DNA of 64,000 bases from assembly GCF_004364245.1 (NCBI RefSeq), contig NZ_SOAV01000010.1, positions 1 through 64,000 of the forward strand, in the 5' to 3' direction. Within the stretch, counting starts at the first letter, position 1; each line of letters opens with the position of its first letter. The translations under genes were made by a program, and so were the position numbers. The notes under the pieces are model-generated. The model was not told the DNA's origin, did no database searches, and saw only the letters and a list, made by a program, of their open reading frames with translations. Shown in pieces: positions 34,479 to 43,002 of this stretch. The DNA comes from Streptomyces sp. BK208. GTDB taxonomy: Bacteria > Actinomycetota > Actinomycetes > Streptomycetales > Streptomycetaceae.

Positions 34479-34621
34479 GTCCGGTGGCTCCTTTGTGATC
34501 CATCTCGCGGTACGGACGACTATCTCAACCGTCCTGGCCTTCGGTTACAGTCTTGAACAACGCGAGGGACCACCGCATGCCGGGGTCGCCGCGTGCACAA
34601 CGGAAAAACAACCACATACCG

Positions 34622-34752
34622 CTCATCCAGAGGGGCAGAGGGATACGGCCCGATGAAGCCCCGGCAACCCTCCAGCCGGCTCTTGTCACACAGACGTGGC
34701 GAGGCTCCCGGCTAGGGAAGGTGCCAAATCCGTCTCACGGCGAGATGCGTCG
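34622..34752 (+). promoter_or_regulatory. SAM-I (S-box) riboswitch upstream of thrC
   Basis: The leader contains the hallmark conserved elements of a SAM-I aptamer in order: CTCATCCAGAG at 34622, GGCAGAGGGATACGGCCCGATG, CCCCGGCAACCC, a variable hairpin (GCCGG/CCGGC), GGTGCCAAATCCG and a closing GAGATG. The thrC ribosome site and ATG follow about 30 nt later. No strong terminator hairpin is visible, so control may act on translation by hiding the GAGGAG site. SAM binding is expected to turn expression off. Confidence 0.87.
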
Positions 34753-34784
34753 TGAGGAAGATGAGGAGAAAGGGCCTCGCCTCC

Positions 34785-36104
34785 ATGGCTGTGCAGACTG
34801 CCGAAAGCACCACGAACCCCACGAACACCGCGTCCTCTGCGAACGCCTCGGGTTCCCCCGTCGACCTCGGCCCCGCCACCGCCCTGAGCTGCCGGGAGTG
34901 CGGCCACCGGGTACCGCTCGGACCGGTCTTCGCCTGCGAGGAGTGTTTCGGCCCGCTGGAGATCGCCTACGACTTCTCCGGCCACGACACCGAAGAGCTG
35001 CGCAAGCGGATCGAAGCGGGCCCCGCGAACATCTGGCGCTACGCCCCCCTGCTGCCCGTCCCGGCCGACGTGGCGACCAAGCCGAACATCAACCCCGGCT
35101 GGACCAAGCTCGTCAAGGCCGACAACCTCGCCCGCGAGCTGGGCGTCACCGGCGGGCTCTACGTCAAGGACGACTCCGGCAACCCCACGCACTCCTTCAA
35201 GGACCGCGTCGTCGCCCAGGCCATCGAGGCCGCCCGCGCCTTCGGCTTCACCACCCTGTCCTGCTCCTCCACCGGCAACCTGGCCGGCGCGGTCGGTGCC
35301 GCCGCCGCCCGGGCCGGCTTCCGCTCCTGCGTGTTCATCCCGCACGACCTGGAGCAGGGCAAGGTCGTCATGGCCGCCGTCTACGGCGGCGAGCTGGTCG
35401 GCATCGAGGGCAACTACGACGACGTGAACCGCTTCTGCTCCGAGCTGATCGGCGACCCGGCCGGCGAGGGCTGGGGCTTCGTCAACGTCAACCTGCGCCC
35501 GTACTACGCCGAGGGTTCCAAGACCCTCGCGTACGAGATCTGCGAGCAGCTCGGCTGGCGGCTGCCCGACCAGCTCGTCGTCCCGATCGCCTCCGGCTCC
35601 CAGCTCACGAAGATCGACAAGGGGCTGCAGGAGCTGATCAAGCTCGGCCTGGTCGAGGACAGGCCGTACAAGATCTTCGGCGCGCAGGCCGAGGGCTGCT
35701 CGCCGGTCTCCACGGCGTACAAGGGCGGTCACGACGTGGTCCGGCCGCAGAAGCCGGACACCATCGCCAAGTCGCTGGCCATCGGCAACCCGGCCGACGG
35801 CCCCTACGTCCTCGACATCGCCCGCCGCACCGGCGGTGCCGTGGAGGACGTGACCGACGAGCAGATCGTGGACGCGATCAAGCTGCTCGCCCGTACCGAG
35901 GGCATCTTCGCGGAGACGGCGGGCGGCGTGACGGTCGGCGTCACGAAGAAGCTGATCGAGGACGGCGTCCTCGACCCGTCGCTGACCACGGTCGTCCTCA
36001 ACACCGGCGACGGCCTCAAGACCCTCGACGCGGTGGCCGGCACCGGCCTCACCGCCACGATCCGTCCCAACCTGGACTCCTTCCGAGAGGCTGGCCTCGC
36101 ATGA
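34785..36104 (+). CDS. thrC: Threonine synthase
   Basis: A 439-residue PLP enzyme that converts O-phosphohomoserine to threonine. The N-terminus has a four-Cys element (LSCRECGHRVPLG and FACEECFGPLE) as in the long bacterial/archaeal threonine synthases. The PLP lysine lies in NPTHSFKDRVVAQA, the phosphate loop in SSTGNLAGAVGA. The ATG at 34785 has GAGGAG upstream. A SAM-I riboswitch precedes it, which ties expression to methionine/SAM status at the branch point of the aspartate family. The stop overlaps the MoaD-like gene by 4 nt (ATGA). Confidence 0.94.
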   Translation: MAVQTAESTTNPTNTASSANASGSPVDLGPATALSCRECGHRVPLGPVFACEECFGPLEIAYDFSGHDTEELRKRIEAGPANIWRYAPLLPVPADVATKPNINPGWTKLVKADNLARELGVTGGLYVKDDSGNPTHSFKDRVVAQAIEAARAFGFTTLSCSSTGNLAGAVGAAAARAGFRSCVFIPHDLEQGKVVMAAVYGGELVGIEGNYDDVNRFCSELIGDPAGEGWGFVNVNLRPYYAEGSKTLAYEICEQLGWRLPDQLVVPIASGSQLTKIDKGLQELIKLGLVEDRPYKIFGAQAEGCSPVSTAYKGGHDVVRPQKPDTIAKSLAIGNPADGPYVLDIARRTGGAVEDVTDEQIVDAIKLLARTEGIFAETAGGVTVGVTKKLIEDGVLDPSLTTVVLNTGDGLKTLDAVAGTGLTATIRPNLDSFREAGLA

Positions 36105-36376
36105 GCGTGACCGTTCGTATCCCGACCATCCTGCGCACCTACACCGGCGGCAGTGCCGAGGTCAGCGCCGAGGGGGCCAACCTCGGCGAGGTCATCTCCG
36201 ACCTGGAGAAGAACCACACGGGCATCGCCGCCCGCGTCCTGGACGACCAGGGCAAGCTGCGCCGTTTCGTCAACGTCTACGTCAACGACGACGACGTGCG
36301 CTTCGAGCAGGGCCTGGAGACGGCGACGCCGGACGGCGCGGGCGTCTCGATCATCCCGGCGGTCGCCGGCGGCTGA
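36101..36376 (+). CDS. MoaD/ThiS-family ubiquitin-like sulfur carrier
   Basis: A 91-residue beta-grasp protein of the MoaD/ThiS family. It begins with VTVRIPTILRTYTGG and ends with the diglycine AGG needed for adenylation and thiocarboxylation. A 4-nt overlap with thrC makes it part of the SAM-riboswitch operon. Such carriers donate sulfur to molybdopterin, thiamine or, in CysO-type systems, cysteine. The pairing with threonine synthase suggests a role in sulfur amino-acid metabolism, but no activating E1 or Mec-type protease gene is nearby. Confidence 0.85.
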   Translation: MSVTVRIPTILRTYTGGSAEVSAEGANLGEVISDLEKNHTGIAARVLDDQGKLRRFVNVYVNDDDVRFEQGLETATPDGAGVSIIPAVAGG

Positions 36377-36404
36377 TCCTCCGCAGATACACCTTGCAGT
36401 GCGT

Positions 36405-36439
36405 ATTGCCCTCTCCGTGAGAGAAACGGAGGGGGCAAT
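36405..36439 (+). terminator. Terminator of thrC-moaD operon
   Basis: A 14-bp stem (36405-36418 with 36426-36439; one G-U pair) and a 7-nt loop begin 28 bp after the MoaD-like stop codon. Confidence 0.75.
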
Positions 36440-36793
36440 TCCATGTGATTGAGCGCGGTAGAGTTGGGGAACGCGCTCCCGCTCGAAACAACGGGAACCG
36501 TTGATTCCTGCCGCTCGTCCGACAAGAAGCAGCCAAAGTGCGGGCGTATTGTGCGGCTTTTGTGCCCTTTGTGTGCCCCGACTTGACCCGAATTCAGGCG
36601 AATTCTCGCTACATTCCGGACCGGGTGCGTCCAGATTTCTCGTCCGATTGACCTGTTGCAGACGGCAGTTGGACAGATACATTCAGCCGCGGTCGACGCG
36701 TTCCGGCGCACGCCCCCAGTCGTGGGGGGTGAGGTCTGACCCGGGTCCGCGAAGTGCGGATCTGTGCAAGGGCCAGTAATAGGGGAGTTAGGC
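36440..36793 (+). promoter_or_regulatory. Promoter and long leader of the cold-shock gene
   Basis: This AT-richer stretch holds no gene. Two TACATT -10-like hexamers lie at about 36611 and 36678; the second has TTGCAG 16 bp upstream. GAATTCAGGCGAATTC contains a short direct repeat. A leader of 100-170 nt would be expected, as is common for cold-shock genes. AGGGGAGTTAGG supplies the ribosome site. Confidence 0.45.
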
Positions 36794-36997
36794 ATGGCTC
36801 AGGGCACCGTCAAGTGGTTCAACGCGGAGAAGGGGTACGGCTTCATCGCGGTCGACGGTGGTGCGGATGTTTTCGTCCACTACAGCGCGATTCAGATGGA
36901 CGGCTACCGCACCCTCGAAGAAGGCCAGCGGGTCGAGTTCGAGATCTCGCAGGGTCAGAAGGGCCCGCAGGCCGACATGGTTCGCCTCAGCGCCTGA
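36794..36997 (+). CDS. CspA-type cold-shock protein
   Basis: A 67-residue single cold-shock domain, the usual family length. RNP1 (KGYGFIAV) and RNP2 (VFVHYSAI) are intact, giving a single-stranded nucleic acid chaperone. It starts at ATG with AGGGGAGTTAGG upstream. Its mRNA probably has a long leader and ends at a strong terminator 34 bp after the stop. It stands directly upstream of groEL2, a stress-related pairing. Confidence 0.95.
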   Translation: MAQGTVKWFNAEKGYGFIAVDGGADVFVHYSAIQMDGYRTLEEGQRVEFEISQGQKGPQADMVRLSA

Positions 36998-37030
36998 GAC
37001 GCTCGGCCACCACAGCACCCGGTCTTCATC

Positions 37031-37065
37031 CGAAGGGCCCGTACCCGCTGGGTACGGGCCCTTCG
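37031..37065 (+). terminator. Terminator of the cold-shock gene
   Basis: A perfect 15-bp stem CGAAGGGCCCGTACC/GGTACGGGCCCTTCG with a 5-nt loop lies 34 bp after the cold-shock stop codon. Confidence 0.88.
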
Positions 37066-37135
37066 GCCTGCCCGGAGGCGCGCCGTCCCCTTGTTCGCGG
37101 GTGGCTGAGCGCGGGGCCCGATCCCCGAGAGGCGC

Positions 37136-37164
37136 TTGCACTCGACCATGCCGAGTGCTAATCA
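37136..37164 (+). promoter_or_regulatory. groEL2 promoter
   Basis: TTGCAC (37136-37141) and TAATCA (37159-37164) are separated by exactly 17 bp, a good vegetative promoter. The start of transcription should be near 37171, on the left arm of the CIRCE element. A GAGTGCTAA half site at 37153-37161 overlaps the -10. Confidence 0.75.
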
Positions 37165-37170
37165 TTGGCG

Positions 37171-37197
37171 TTAGCACTCTGAAGGTGAGAGTGACAA
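37171..37197. promoter_or_regulatory. CIRCE operator (HrcA)
   Basis: TTAGCACTC, nine bases, then GAGTGACAA. The left arm is perfect and the right arm differs at two positions from the CIRCE consensus. Its place at the transcription start predicts repression by HrcA and heat induction. Confidence 0.88.
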
Positions 37198-37323
37198 CGA
37201 AGGACCGGGTCGGTGAGGCCCGCAGGCCGGGTGGGGAAGGAACCACAAGGCCGGCGAGCCGTCCGTCGCGGGCGCGGGCGCGGTCCGAAGGAATCACCCC
37301 CAGTCCTGGAGGGACCACTTCAC

Positions 37324-38949
37324 ATGGCCAAGATCATCGCGTTCGACGAGGAGGCACGGCGCGGCCTCGAGCGCGGCATGAACCAGCTCGCGGACGCCGT
37401 CAAGGTGACGCTCGGCCCCAAGGGCCGCAACGTCGTCCTCGAGAAGAAGTGGGGCGCCCCCACGATCACCAACGATGGTGTCTCCATCGCCAAGGAGATC
37501 GAGCTCGAGGACCCGTACGAGAAGATCGGCGCCGAGCTGGTCAAGGAAGTCGCCAAGAAGACGGACGACGTCGCCGGTGACGGTACGACCACCGCGACCG
37601 TTCTCGCCCAGGCCCTGGTCAAGGAAGGCCTGCGCAACGTCGCGGCCGGCGCCAACCCGATGGCCCTGAAGCGCGGTATCGAGAAGGCCGTCGAGGCCGT
37701 CTCCGCCGCCCTGCTGGAGCAGGCCAAGGACGTCGAGACCAAGGAGCAGATCGCCTCCACGGCCTCCATCTCCGCCGCCGACACCCAGATCGGCGAGCTC
37801 ATCGCCGAGGCCATGGACAAGGTCGGCAAGGAAGGCGTCATCACCGTCGAGGAGTCCCAGACCTTCGGTCTGGAGCTGGAGCTCACCGAGGGTATGCGCT
37901 TCGACAAGGGCTACATCTCGGCGTACTTCGCCACCGACATGGAGCGTATGGAGGCGTCGCTCGACGACCCGTACATCCTGATCGCCAACTCCAAGATCGG
38001 CAACGTCAAGGACCTGCTGCCGCTCCTGGAGAAGGTCATGCAGTCGGGCAAGCCGCTGCTGATCATCGCCGAGGACGTCGAGGGCGAGGCCCTGTCGACC
38101 CTGGTCGTCAACAAGATCCGCGGCACCTTCAAGTCCGTCGCCGTCAAGGCCCCGGGCTTCGGCGACCGCCGCAAGGCCATGCTCGGTGACATCGCCATCC
38201 TCACGGGCGGCGAGGTCATCTCCGAGGAGGTCGGCCTCAAGCTCGAGAACGCCACGCTGGACCTGCTGGGCAGCGCGCGCAAGGTCGTCATCACCAAGGA
38301 CGAGACCACGATCGTGGACGGCGCCGGCTCGGCCGACCAGGTCCAGGGCCGCGTCAACCAGATCCGCGCCGAGATCGAGAACAGCGACTCGGACTACGAC
38401 CGCGAGAAGCTCCAGGAGCGTCTGGCGAAGCTGGCCGGCGGCGTGGCCGTCATCAAGGCCGGTGCCGCCACCGAGGTCGAGCTCAAGGAGCGCAAGCACC
38501 GCATCGAGGACGCCGTTCGCAACGCGAAGGCGGCCGTCGAGGAGGGCATCGTCGCCGGTGGTGGCGTGGCCCTGCTCCAGGCCTCCCAGGTCTTCGAGAA
38601 GCTGGAGCTGTCGGGTGACGAGGCGACCGGCGCCAACGCCGTGAAGCTCGCCCTGGAGGCCCCGCTGAAGCAGATCGCCGTCAACGGTGGTCTCGAGGGC
38701 GGCGTCGTCGTGGAGAAGGTCCGCAACCTGACCGTCGGTCACGGCCTGAACGCCGCTTCCGGCGAGTACGTCGACATGATCGCCGAGGGCATCATCGACC
38801 CGGCGAAGGTGACCCGTTCCGCGCTGCAGAACGCCGCCTCCATCGCCGCGCTGTTCCTCACCACCGAGGCCGTCATCGCCGACAAGCCGGAGAAGGCCGC
38901 CGCGGCGGGCGCCCCGGGCGGCATGCCGGGCGGTGACATGGACTTCTGA
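37324..38949 (+). CDS. groEL2: Chaperonin GroEL (second copy, groES-less)
   Basis: A 541-residue 60-kDa chaperonin with all family features: MAKIIAFDEEARRGLERGMN start, ATP-site DDVAGDGTTTATVLAQ, hinge GGGVALLQ and the C-terminal GGMPGGDMDF tail rather than a His-rich one. It folds proteins as a double ring with GroES. No groES is next to it, so this is the solitary copy; Streptomyces has another groES-groEL1 operon elsewhere. A CIRCE-controlled promoter lies 160 bp upstream, leaving an unusually long leader. A 17-bp stem terminator follows. Confidence 0.95.
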   Translation: MAKIIAFDEEARRGLERGMNQLADAVKVTLGPKGRNVVLEKKWGAPTITNDGVSIAKEIELEDPYEKIGAELVKEVAKKTDDVAGDGTTTATVLAQALVKEGLRNVAAGANPMALKRGIEKAVEAVSAALLEQAKDVETKEQIASTASISAADTQIGELIAEAMDKVGKEGVITVEESQTFGLELELTEGMRFDKGYISAYFATDMERMEASLDDPYILIANSKIGNVKDLLPLLEKVMQSGKPLLIIAEDVEGEALSTLVVNKIRGTFKSVAVKAPGFGDRRKAMLGDIAILTGGEVISEEVGLKLENATLDLLGSARKVVITKDETTIVDGAGSADQVQGRVNQIRAEIENSDSDYDREKLQERLAKLAGGVAVIKAGAATEVELKERKHRIEDAVRNAKAAVEEGIVAGGGVALLQASQVFEKLELSGDEATGANAVKLALEAPLKQIAVNGGLEGGVVVEKVRNLTVGHGLNAASGEYVDMIAEGIIDPAKVTRSALQNAASIAALFLTTEAVIADKPEKAAAAGAPGGMPGGDMDF

Positions 38950-38986
38950 TCGACCGCTTCCGGTTGATCGGCCGTCCCGCACGGAC

Positions 38987-39024
38987 CGAGGGCGGCACTC
39001 CCCGCGAGGGGGGTGCCGCCCTCG
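38987..39024 (+). terminator. groEL2 terminator
   Basis: A 17-bp stem (38987-39003 with 39008-39024, one G-U pair) closed by a GCGA tetraloop lies 37 bp after the groEL2 stop codon. Confidence 0.88.
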
Positions 39025-39040
39025 GGCGTTTCCGTGACCC

Positions 39041-39075
39041 GGCCCCGACCGGCCCCGACCGGCCCCGACCGGCCC
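39041..39075. repeat. Decamer tandem repeat (GGCCCCGACC)3.5
   Basis: Three exact GGCCCCGACC units at 39041-39070 plus a half unit, in the non-coding gap after the groEL2 terminator. Confidence 0.9.
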
Positions 39076-39207
39076 GCCGGATGTGGTCCGGGTCACGGCG
39101 GGTCGGCGGCCGTGGACGGAATGCCGCGGCCGGGCGGGAGGGTTCACCGAGGAGTGCGATGAATGCGCGCGCACATACCGTCCGGTATCGACTTCAGGAG
39201 CCCCCAC

Positions 39208-40338
39208 GTGACCGTCACCCCCGCCGAGGCCGCCTCGCGCGCCGCCCGGCTTCTCGCCCGCCCGGCCGTGATCAACGGCCTCACCGTGCCCAACCGCATC
39301 GCGATGGCGCCGATGACCCGCATGTTCTCCCCGGGCGGCGTCCCCGGCGAGGACGTGGTGTCGTACTACGCGCGCCGCGCCGCCGCCGGTGTCGGGCTGA
39401 TCGTCACCGAGGGCACCTACGTCGGTCACGACTCCGCCGGGCAGAGCGACCGCGTCCCGCGCTTCCACGGCGACGAGCAGCTCGCCGGGTGGGCGAAGGT
39501 CGCCGAGGCGGTGCACGCGGCGGGCGGCACGATCGTCCCGCAGCTGTGGCACATCGGCATGGTCCGCAAGGCCGGGGAGCCGCCCTTCGCCGACGCCCCC
39601 GCCGTCGGCCCCTCCGGCCTGCGCATCGGCGAGGACGAGCCCACCGGCACCGCGATGACCCGGAGCGACCTGGACGACGTGGTCGGTGCCTTCGCCGAGT
39701 CCGCCGCGGCCGCCGAGCGCCTCGGCTTCGACGGCGTGGAGATCCACGGCGCCCACGGCTACCTCGTCGACCAGTTCCTGTGGTCCGGCACCAACCGCCG
39801 CACCGACGCCTACGGCGGCGACCCCGTGGCCCGGACGAAGTTCGCCGCCGAGATCGTGGCCGCCGTACGGGAGAGGGTCTCCGCCGACTTCCCCGTGATC
39901 TTCCGCTACTCGCAGTGGAAGCAGGAGGCCTACGACGCCCGCCTCGCCGAGACCCCCGAGGAGCTGGAGGCCATCCTCTCCCCGCTGGCCGCGGCCGGGG
40001 TGGACGCCTTCCACGCCTCCACCCGCCGCTACTGGGTCCCCGAGTTCGAGGACTCGGACCTCAACCTCGCGGGCTGGACCAAGAAGCTCACCGGCAAGAC
40101 CGCCATCACCGTCGGCTCGGTCGGCCTCGACGGCGACTTCACCAAGGCCTTCCAGGGCCAGGGCGCCCCGATCGGCAGCCTCGACAACCTCCTCGACCGC
40201 ATGGAGCGCGACGAGTTCGACCTCGTCGCCGTCGGCCGCGCCCTGCTCCAGGACCCGCAGTGGGCCGAGAAGGTCCTCGCCGGCCGCTTCGACGCGCTCG
40301 CCCCGTACGACGCGGCGGCGATCAAGACCCTGAGCTGA
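39208..40338 (+). CDS. Old Yellow Enzyme-family NADH:flavin oxidoreductase
   Basis: A 376-residue TIM-barrel flavoenzyme. Family marks are INGLTVPNRIAMAPMTR near the N-terminus, the FMN-site Q/LWHIGMV region, GFDGVEIHGAHGYLVDQFL, then RTDAYGG and the C-terminal VGRALLQDPQWAEK. It reduces activated double bonds with NAD(P)H, but the natural substrate is unknown. GTG 39208 has AGGAG 7 nt upstream; an ATG at 39163 would add 15 residues. It is followed by an esterase gene on the same strand with 49 bp between them. Confidence 0.87.
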   Translation: MTVTPAEAASRAARLLARPAVINGLTVPNRIAMAPMTRMFSPGGVPGEDVVSYYARRAAAGVGLIVTEGTYVGHDSAGQSDRVPRFHGDEQLAGWAKVAEAVHAAGGTIVPQLWHIGMVRKAGEPPFADAPAVGPSGLRIGEDEPTGTAMTRSDLDDVVGAFAESAAAAERLGFDGVEIHGAHGYLVDQFLWSGTNRRTDAYGGDPVARTKFAAEIVAAVRERVSADFPVIFRYSQWKQEAYDARLAETPEELEAILSPLAAAGVDAFHASTRRYWVPEFEDSDLNLAGWTKKLTGKTAITVGSVGLDGDFTKAFQGQGAPIGSLDNLLDRMERDEFDLVAVGRALLQDPQWAEKVLAGRFDALAPYDAAAIKTLS

Positions 40339-40387
40339 CGGGACCCTCGGCCGGGCGCGGTGCGTACCGCGGCGTAGGGTCCGTGGG

Positions 40388-41929
40388 ATGACGATCACTG
40401 GATCCGTGGAGTCGGCAGAACCCGTGGTGCGCACCGGCTGCGGCGTGGTGCGCGGTCGCGACGAGGACGGTCTGACCGTCTTCCGCGGCATACCGTTCGC
40501 CCAGGCCCCGGTGGGGGACGCCCGGTTCGCCGCCCCGCGCCGCCCCCGCCCCTGGGACGGCATACGCGACGCGTTCGCCTTCGGCCCGCCGCCCCCGCAG
40601 GACCTCGGGGCCGTAGGGGCCGCCGGCCCGCCGGACGTGCCCGCGGGCGACGACTGGCTGACGGTCAACGTGTGGACCCCGGCACCCGACCCGGCCGCCC
40701 GCCGTCCGGTCATGGTCTGGATCCACGGCGGCGCCTACAAGATGGGCCACTCCGGCAGCCCCGCCTACGACGCCCGCCGCATCGCCGCCGACGGCGACCT
40801 CGTCGTCGTCACCCTCAACTACCGCCTCGGCATGGAGGGTTTCGCCCACATCGAGGGCGCCCCCGCCAACCGGGGCCTGCTCGACCAGGTCGCGGCGCTG
40901 GTCTGGGTGCAGGAGAACATCACCGCGTTCGGCGGTGACCCCGACCAGGTCACGGTCTTCGGCGAGTCGGCGGGCGCCGGTTCCGTGGCGTCCCTGCTGG
41001 CCATGCCCCGCGCGGCCGGGCTCTTCCGGCGGGCCGTCGCCCAGAGCGTGCCGGGCACGTTCTTCTCCACCGGACTCGCCGCCGACATCGGTACCGCCCT
41101 CGCCGGCGAGCTGGGCCTTCGCCCGACCGTCGAGGACCTCGCGGGGATCGCTCCGGACCAGCTCGTCAGGGCCGGGCAGGCCCTCGCCCCGAAGATGCCG
41201 GGCAACGTGCCGCGCTGGGGCCGGGCCGCGCCGACGGTCACCCCGTACGCGCCCGTCGTGGACGGTGAGTTCCTGCCGGTCACGCCGTGGCGGGCGCTGG
41301 CGTCCGGCGCGGCCCGGGACGTCGACCTGATGGCCGGTCACAACCGCGACGAGAACCGCCTCTTCACCGCGCTGGCGGGCAAGCTCGGCGAGATCGGCGA
41401 GGACCGCGCGAGCGCCGCCCTGCGCCTGTACGCCCCGGGCGGCGAGGCCGCCTACCGTGCCGCGTTCCCGGAGGCGTCGGCCAACGACCTCTACGAACGC
41501 GTCCAGACCGACTGGCTGTTCGCGATGCCGTCGCTGCACCTGGCCGAGGCCCACCTCGCGGGCGGCGGCCGGGCCCACGTCTACGAACTCACCTGGCCCG
41601 CCCCCGCCTTCGACGGCGCCCTGGGCGCCTGTCACGCCCTCGACATCCCGCTCCTCTTCGGCACCTTCCAGGAGAGTCTCGCGCTGCTCCAGTTCGGCGG
41701 CGCGGAGCCGTCCGAGGAGGCGCTGGCCCTGTCCTCCCGCTTCCGGGCCGACTGGACGGCGTTCGCCCGAACCGGCGACCCGGGCTGGCCCGCGTACGAC
41801 ACGCGCCGGCGCCTCGTGCGGGTGTTCGACGCCGAGCCGGCCGTCGCGCCGTACCCGGAGGAGACCTCCCGGCGCCTGTGGGACGGGCACGAGTTCACGC
41901 CGCTGCCGCTGGTGGGCCAGGAGGCGTGA
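40388..41929 (+). CDS. Type-B carboxylesterase (PnbA-like)
   Basis: A 513-residue alpha/beta-hydrolase of the carboxylesterase type B family. The oxyanion-hole motif MVWIHGGAY, the nucleophile elbow FGESAGAGSV, the acid region GHNRDENRLF and the His in GACHALDIPLLFGTF are all present. No signal peptide is visible, so it is cytoplasmic. The ATG at 40388 has TAGGGT 7 nt upstream (leaderless pattern). The stop overlaps the next small membrane-protein gene by GTGA. The substrate is not known. Confidence 0.88.
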   Translation: MTITGSVESAEPVVRTGCGVVRGRDEDGLTVFRGIPFAQAPVGDARFAAPRRPRPWDGIRDAFAFGPPPPQDLGAVGAAGPPDVPAGDDWLTVNVWTPAPDPAARRPVMVWIHGGAYKMGHSGSPAYDARRIAADGDLVVVTLNYRLGMEGFAHIEGAPANRGLLDQVAALVWVQENITAFGGDPDQVTVFGESAGAGSVASLLAMPRAAGLFRRAVAQSVPGTFFSTGLAADIGTALAGELGLRPTVEDLAGIAPDQLVRAGQALAPKMPGNVPRWGRAAPTVTPYAPVVDGEFLPVTPWRALASGAARDVDLMAGHNRDENRLFTALAGKLGEIGEDRASAALRLYAPGGEAAYRAAFPEASANDLYERVQTDWLFAMPSLHLAEAHLAGGGRAHVYELTWPAPAFDGALGACHALDIPLLFGTFQESLALLQFGGAEPSEEALALSSRFRADWTAFARTGDPGWPAYDTRRRLVRVFDAEPAVAPYPEETSRRLWDGHEFTPLPLVGQEA

Positions 41930-42273
41930 GCTTCCGGGGTGTCCTGCTGGGCCTGTTCGTCGTCCCGGTCGTCGCCGGCGGGTACTTCCTCACCGAGGCG
42001 GCGACCGCGGGCGACACCCCGCGGTGCACGGGCATCATCCAGGAGTACGGGGACGCGGAGCGCTCCGGACCCATGAAGCCGGGCCAGACGTGCGAGCTGT
42101 ACGACTTCACCGACGGCCGCTCGGCGGGCACCCGGACGTACGAGCAGCAGAGGAAGGCCCAGGCGGACGGGGCGGCGGACGACTACCGGACCGGGGGCTG
42201 GTGGCTGGCCTACGGCGTGGCCGGGCTGACCGTGGTCACCACCCACCGCTTCCTGGAGCGCCGCCGCTCCTGA
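41926..42273 (+). CDS. Small membrane protein, 115 aa
   Basis: I do not recognise the family. It has a hydrophobic N-terminal segment (about 5-25), an external loop with two Cys (CTGIIQEYG, CELYDFTDG) and a second transmembrane segment (about 90-105, WWLAYGVAGLTVVTT). The GTG start overlaps the esterase stop by 3 nt (GTGA), so it is translated with the esterase. The two Cys could form a disulfide outside the membrane. Confidence 0.75.
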   Translation: MSFRGVLLGLFVVPVVAGGYFLTEAATAGDTPRCTGIIQEYGDAERSGPMKPGQTCELYDFTDGRSAGTRTYEQQRKAQADGAADDYRTGGWWLAYGVAGLTVVTTHRFLERRRS

Positions 42274-42300
42274 CTCCGCCGCGCGGCGCCAGGCGTGCCG

Positions 42301-42909
42301 TCAGGCGGGTGGCCAGTCGCGCAGGGCCGTGTCGGCCACCCGCTGGAGCTCTTCCCGGTCCGCGCCCCCGGTGGCCTGCACGGCGATGCCGTTGGCGAAC
42401 GTCATGAGGTAGCGGGCGACGTGCAGCGGGTCGGTGTCCGGCGGCAGGTCCCCGTCGTCGACGGCCTGCCGGAACCGGTCGCGCAGCCGGCCGACGCCCC
42501 CTTCGCGCCAGTCGGCGAGCAGGTCGCGCGCGGAGCGTCCGGTCTCACCCGAGGCCAGCGAGCCCTGGACGCCCAGGCAGCCGGCCGGGCAGTCGGGGCG
42601 GGTGCTGACCTGGACGGCACCCCGCAGGAAGGCGGTCGCCACCTCGCGGGCGGTCGGTTCGCGCAGGGCGCGGGCGACGTAGGAGGCGGGGCCCTCCTCG
42701 TAGCGTTCGAGCGCCTTGCGGAACAGGTCCTCCTTGTTGCCGAAGGCCGCGTACATGCTGGTGCGGGTGATGCCCATGGCGCCGGTCAGGTCGGTGAGAC
42801 TGGCGCCCTCGTAGCCCTGCTCCCAGAAGACCCGCATGGCCTTTTCCAGGGCCTCGTCGGCGTCGAAGCCCCTCGGCCGGCCGGTCGGCCCCTTCCGTCG
42901 CGTCTCCAT
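42301..42909 (-). CDS. TetR-family repressor of divergent SDR gene
   Basis: A 202-residue TetR regulator. The N-terminal helix-turn-helix (ASLTDLTGAMGITRTSMYAAFGNKEDLF, about 35-65) is followed by an all-helical ligand domain with a CLGV element (PAGCLGVQGSLASG) seen in AcrR-type regulators of the TetR_C_16 group. It is divergent from a short-chain dehydrogenase with 93 bp between the starts. That gap contains a 22-bp perfect palindrome and a related second site, the likely operators for both genes. The ligand is unknown. Confidence 0.88.
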   Translation of the reverse strand: METRRKGPTGRPRGFDADEALEKAMRVFWEQGYEGASLTDLTGAMGITRTSMYAAFGNKEDLFRKALERYEEGPASYVARALREPTAREVATAFLRGAVQVSTRPDCPAGCLGVQGSLASGETGRSARDLLADWREGGVGRLRDRFRQAVDDGDLPPDTDPLHVARYLMTFANGIAVQATGGADREELQRVADTALRDWPPA

Positions 42910-42929
42910 GCCGCCAGTCTACGTCTTCC

Positions 42930-42945
42930 GTATCGGTCGGTACAG
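42930..42945. promoter_or_regulatory. Second TetR operator candidate
   Basis: GTATCGGTCGGTACAG resembles the half sites of the neighbouring palindrome (GTACCGATCGGTAC) and lies closer to the TetR start, so it may serve autorepression. Confidence 0.5.
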
Positions 42946-42961
42946 ATGTGCTACGGTCGAT

Positions 42962-42983
42962 TTCAGTACCGATCGGTACTGAA
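42962..42983. promoter_or_regulatory. TetR operator: 22-bp perfect palindrome
   Basis: The half site TTCAGTACCGA is repeated inverted with no spacer. It lies 19 bp before the SDR start codon, so bound repressor would block its promoter. Confidence 0.78.
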
Positions 42984-43002
42984 TCTCTGGAGGTCATTCA
43001 CC

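Noticed and set aside
37294..40713. 1139-codon minus-strand frame opposite groEL2
   Set aside because: It is antisense to groEL2 and the OYE gene, a common artefact of GC-rich codon bias.
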